A stretch of DNA of 64,000 bases. It comes from Bradyrhizobium sp. 1 (lineage in GTDB: Bacteria; Pseudomonadota; Alphaproteobacteria; Rhizobiales; Xanthobacteraceae). The DNA is taken from assembly GCF_023073315.1 (NCBI RefSeq), contig NZ_JADPJH010000014.1, positions 452,690 through 516,689 of the forward strand. Reading direction: 5' to 3'. Every line of letters begins with the position of its first letter. Within the stretch, counting starts at the first letter, position 1. The notes beneath the pieces are model-generated. The model had not been told where the DNA came from. It worked only from the letters and a program-made list of their open reading frames with translations, and did no database searches. This document shows positions 61,412-64,000 of the stretch, piece after piece. Made by a program: the position numbers and the translations under genes.

Positions 61412-61984
61412 TTACATGCCGATGTCGAACACGTTCGGCAATTGGCCCGCCAGAGGCAGCGCGGTGGCGCCGAGGAACGTCGCCACCATCGCCATCAGGC
61501 GACGGTTGTTCTGGCGCTTGCCGCGCATCTGGCCGGCGATCCACTCCAGCATCTCGCTGTTGACCTTCGAGGCATAGGACGGCGCCCAGCTCTCGATATC
61601 GGCCTCGGCCGACAGCGCGACGCTGCGCGGCGGCACCTTCAGGCCCGAGGCGCTCGCGGCATAGTGCGCCACGGCCTTGGCCAGCAAATCGTCGAACCGG
61701 CCACCATCGGTGCGCTCGGTCGCGGCTTCGTTGATCTCGAACAGCGCTTCGGCTTCGGAGCGGCTGACCGGCTGGTCGTTGACGGCGGTGGCCGTCAGGA
61801 TGCGCGTACACCAGGCGGTGTCATCGGCATCGAGCGAGCGGGAAAAGTGGACCCGGCCCTTGGTGGTCGGGCCTTCGCCCGTGATCACACCGTCGCGCAC
61901 GATGGAGAGTGCATGGGCCGAGGTATCGCGGCAGGACGGTTCGAGGGACGGCGACTCAACGGACTTCGGCATTGCGGCAGACAT
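61412..61984 (-). CDS. tail-anchored hypothetical protein
   Basis: A 190-residue protein. Residues 1-155 are soluble and acidic; residues about 160-182 form one hydrophobic helix (LMAMVATFLGATALPLAG) after a basic patch (MRGKRQNNRR), giving a tail-anchor layout with the C-terminus ending LPNVFDIGM. No known domain is recognised. It ends with a strong intrinsic terminator. The start codon is ATG with ATG alternatives nearby (61972). Confidence 0.72.
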   Translation of the reverse strand: MSAAMPKSVESPSLEPSCRDTSAHALSIVRDGVITGEGPTTKGRVHFSRSLDADDTAWCTRILTATAVNDQPVSRSEAEALFEINEAATERTDGGRFDDLLAKAVAHYAASASGLKVPPRSVALSAEADIESWAPSYASKVNSEMLEWIAGQMRGKRQNNRRLMAMVATFLGATALPLAGQLPNVFDIGM

Positions 61985-62375
61985 AGTTCACTTCCAGATT
62001 TCTTCTGATCGACCAGCATTTTCATGCGGGCGTAAAGGGGTGGTTAATGATTCGATATGGGGATCGCGACTTTTCTAGATGGTTGCCAATTGGTCGCTAT
62101 CAGGACCATTTTGGTTCTAGAAGCGCCGGGCGAGCGTGATGCGGGTCATAAACGGCTTTCTCGGGGCAATCGAGACCGTGCAGCCCCGGTGGAGATGTTT
62201 CGCCGCAGGCGCCGCTGTAACAGAAAAGTGCTAGGAGATCGGCTCTTCAGAGCAGGAATTCACATTTTACTTGAAGCGGTTCAGTCGGCGTTCACTTGGG
62301 GCCCCGAAGACCCTATAATGATGGCGACGGCCAGAAATGAATTCTCAAGCGAATTCAATATGATGAGGTAGAACC
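61985..62375. other. divergent intergenic region ahead of the peroxiredoxin gene
   Basis: 391 bases between two divergent genes, A/T-richer than its surroundings. It holds a TATAAT box at 62324-62329 and a TGAATTC-N6-GAATTCA inverted repeat at 62338-62357, just before the peroxiredoxin ribosome site. No well-spaced -35 box is evident. I see no coding frame. Confidence 0.6.
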
Positions 62376-63035
62376 ATGACACTTCCGATCGGCACCACCG
62401 CCCCTGACTTCGAAGCCGAGACCACCGAAGGGAAGATCAAGTTCCACGACTGGATCGGCAACAGCTGGGCGCTGCTGTTCTCACACCCCAAGGACTTCAC
62501 GCCGGTTTGCACGACCGAGCTCGGCGCTCTCGCGAAACTGAAGCCGGAATTCGACAAGCGTGGCGTCAAGCTGATGGGTCTCTCGGTTGACCCCGTCGAC
62601 CGCCATTCCAAATGGTCGGAGGATATCAAGGAGACGCAGGGCGCCGCCCCAAACTTCCCGATGATCGCCGATACCGACTACAACGTCTCCAAGCTCTACG
62701 GCATGCTGCCGGCCGCCATCTCGGGCGATCCCCTTGTTCGCACCGCCGCCGACAACCAGACCGTCCGCAACGTCTTCGTCATCGGGCCGGACAAGAAGAT
62801 CAAGCTGGTGCTGGTCTATCCGATGACCACGGGCCGGAATTTTCAGGAGATCCTGCGCGTCATCGACTCGCTCCAGCTCACCGCCAAGCATCGCGTTGCG
62901 ACGCCTGCCGACTGGTCGCAGGGTGACGACGTGATCATCGCGGGCTCGGTCTCCAACGACGAGGCCAAGACGATCTACCCGCAGGGCTGGAAGGAACCGA
63001 AGCCCTACATCCGCATCGTGCCGCAGCCGAAATAG
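62376..63035 (+). CDS. 1-Cys peroxiredoxin (Prx6-type)
   Basis: A 219-residue peroxiredoxin. The active site is HPKDFTPVCTTELGALAKL, with the peroxidatic Cys near residue 47. No second conserved resolving Cys is present, and the long C-terminal dimerisation arm (NVFVIGPDKKIKLVLVYPMTTGRNFQEILRVIDSLQ, WKEPKPYIRIVPQPK) marks the Prx6 group. It reduces peroxides in the cytoplasm. The upstream inverted repeat suggests regulated expression. Confidence 0.94.
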   Translation: MTLPIGTTAPDFEAETTEGKIKFHDWIGNSWALLFSHPKDFTPVCTTELGALAKLKPEFDKRGVKLMGLSVDPVDRHSKWSEDIKETQGAAPNFPMIADTDYNVSKLYGMLPAAISGDPLVRTAADNQTVRNVFVIGPDKKIKLVLVYPMTTGRNFQEILRVIDSLQLTAKHRVATPADWSQGDDVIIAGSVSNDEAKTIYPQGWKEPKPYIRIVPQPK

Positions 63036-63160
63036 CGGCTGCTACTACGCCGCCAGGTAAGCAGAAGCCCGGAGCACGCATGTCCTCCGGGTGACCTGCG
63101 CATGAAACTTGGCTCAAGTGTCTCGTATATTAAGAACCTGCTCAGCGAGACACGCTTCCG

Positions 63161-64000
63161 ATGATGCCAAGCGCGCGACCCATCATCGTCTGGTTTCGCG
63201 ATGACCTCCGCCTGTCCGACCACCCTGCCCTCCACGCTGCCGCCAAGACCGGCGCGCCGGTGGTCTGCCTCTACGTGCTGGATGACGCGGCCGGGCGCGC
63301 GCCGGGCGGCGCGGCGCGCTGGTGGCTGGCACAGTCGCTGCGGGCGCTCGGCGCCGAGATCGCCACGCGCGGCGGATCGCTGCTCCTGCGCAAGGGACCG
63401 GCGGCCAGGGTGATCGCTGAATTGGTGCGCGAAAGCGGCGCCGGCGCCATCTACTGGAACACGATCGCTCAGGCCCCGCATCGGGCCGTGGAGAGACAGC
63501 TCGAAGCATCGCTGACAAAGCTCGGCGTGGACTCGCAAAGTTTCCCCGGCGACCTGCTGGTCCCGCCATCGGCGATCCGCAACAAGGAAGGCCGGGGCCT
63601 TCGCGTGTTCACACCGTTCTGGCGGCGGGTGCTGGCGCTCGGTGATCCACCCAAGCCGCTGCCTGCGCCGAAGCAGTTGCGCCCGGGTCTGAAGCTCGCC
63701 AGCGACACGCTGGAGAGCTGGAAGCTCGAGCCGACCAAGCCCGACTGGGCGGCCGGTCTGCGCGCGCGCTGGACGCCGGGCGAGGCCTCGGCACGCGCCC
63801 GCCTGCGCGACTTCCTCAAGCACACCGCGCGCGGTTATGTCGGCGATCGCGACCGTCCGGATCGCGAAGGCACCTCAGGCCTGTCGCCGCACCTGAGGTT
63901 CGGCGAGCTCAGCCCGCGCCAGCTCTGGCACGCAGCGCGCTTCGCCGCGGCGGAGAATCCCGCGGTCGGCCCCGGCATCGAAAAGTTTCTGAGCGAGCTC
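63161..64000 (+). CDS. phrB: deoxyribodipyrimidine photolyase (partial, cut by window end)
   Basis: The first 280 codons of a cryptochrome/photolyase. The N-terminal antenna domain (RPIIVWFRDDLRLSDHPALHAA, VVCLYVLDD, ARWWLAQSLRAL, GDLLVPP, FTPFWRRVLAL) is followed by the start of the FAD-binding domain (FLKHTARGYVGDRDRPDREGTSGLSPHLRFGELSPRQLW). It repairs cyclobutane pyrimidine dimers using blue light. The C-terminal half lies beyond the window. ATGs at 63161 and 63164 are both possible starts. Confidence 0.92.
   Translation, partial: MMPSARPIIVWFRDDLRLSDHPALHAAAKTGAPVVCLYVLDDAAGRAPGGAARWWLAQSLRALGAEIATRGGSLLLRKGPAARVIAELVRESGAGAIYWNTIAQAPHRAVERQLEASLTKLGVDSQSFPGDLLVPPSAIRNKEGRGLRVFTPFWRRVLALGDPPKPLPAPKQLRPGLKLASDTLESWKLEPTKPDWAAGLRARWTPGEASARARLRDFLKHTARGYVGDRDRPDREGTSGLSPHLRFGELSPRQLWHAARFAAAENPAVGPGIEKFLSEL

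Overview
The window reads as chromosomal DNA of a high-GC alphaproteobacterium, most likely Bradyrhizobium or a close relative in the Nitrobacteraceae. This rests on several points: uniformly G/C-rich third codon positions, family composition (orphan periplasmic binding proteins, FixJ-type regulators, DUF3280, a TIGR01777 epimerase, Omp25-like barrels), and palindromic intergenic repeats of kinds I remember as frequent in Bradyrhizobium (inference from memory, no search was run). There is no prophage, integrase, transposase, CRISPR array or rRNA operon. One tRNA-Leu(GAG) lies at 13543-13627. Most of the window is ordinary accessory and housekeeping chromosome.

Layout. 0-9 kb: TonB/TolA-like protein, aldo/keto reductase, XRE regulator, MgtE magnesium channel, a tandem pair of NodB-type polysaccharide deacetylases, small hypotheticals and an orphan amino-acid-type binding protein. 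8.7-12 kb: divergent DJ-1/PfpI protein and GlxA-type AraC regulator, then a perfect Zur-type palindrome in front of a COG0523 metallochaperone GTPase and a translationally coupled 61-residue protein. 12-20.3 kb: lipase, tRNA-Leu, orphan FliN-like protein, lipB, small RecA/DnaB-fold ATPase, tautomerase divergent from a frameshifted LysR gene, and a DUF4166/TIGR01777 operon next to a GbsR-type regulator whose start codon sits in a 22-bp palindrome. 20.4-29.2 kb: two soluble PAS hybrid histidine kinases flank oxaloacetate decarboxylase-acylphosphatase, an acyl-CoA carboxylase biotin subunit and a zinc-ribbon metallopeptidase. 29.3-32.4 kb: three transporters, one with a frameshift. 32.5-37.9 kb: a sugar-acid catabolic cluster (MFS transporter, GntR regulator, enolase-superfamily dehydratase, gluconate 5-dehydrogenase-like SDR, L-idonate 5-dehydrogenase-like MDR). 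38-50 kb: NarL-type two-component pair, IclR regulator with two orphan binding proteins, ArsR-SRPBCC pair with two clear operators, serine hydrolase, Omp25-like barrel, an SDR lacking the usual catalytic pair, and an acetyltransferase.

50-58.6 kb is the most unusual part. Five consecutive minus-strand genes (51268-53366) encode small exported proteins; four are built almost entirely from curlin-type Q-x-G-x-x-N repeats and the fifth has degenerate ones. They are flanked by small secreted proteins, a FixJ-type response regulator, a MacA-MacB-like adaptor/ABC exporter operon and a free-standing LuxR-type HTH protein. No CsgG, CsgE or CsgF gene is visible. I infer a functional-amyloid locus with several different subunits and possibly its own regulators.

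58.5-64 kb: a 970-bp gene-free tract made of several repeat families, then an alkaline-phosphatase-superfamily phosphodiesterase, a tail-anchored hypothetical protein, a 1-Cys peroxiredoxin, and the first 280 codons of a DNA photolyase cut by the window edge.
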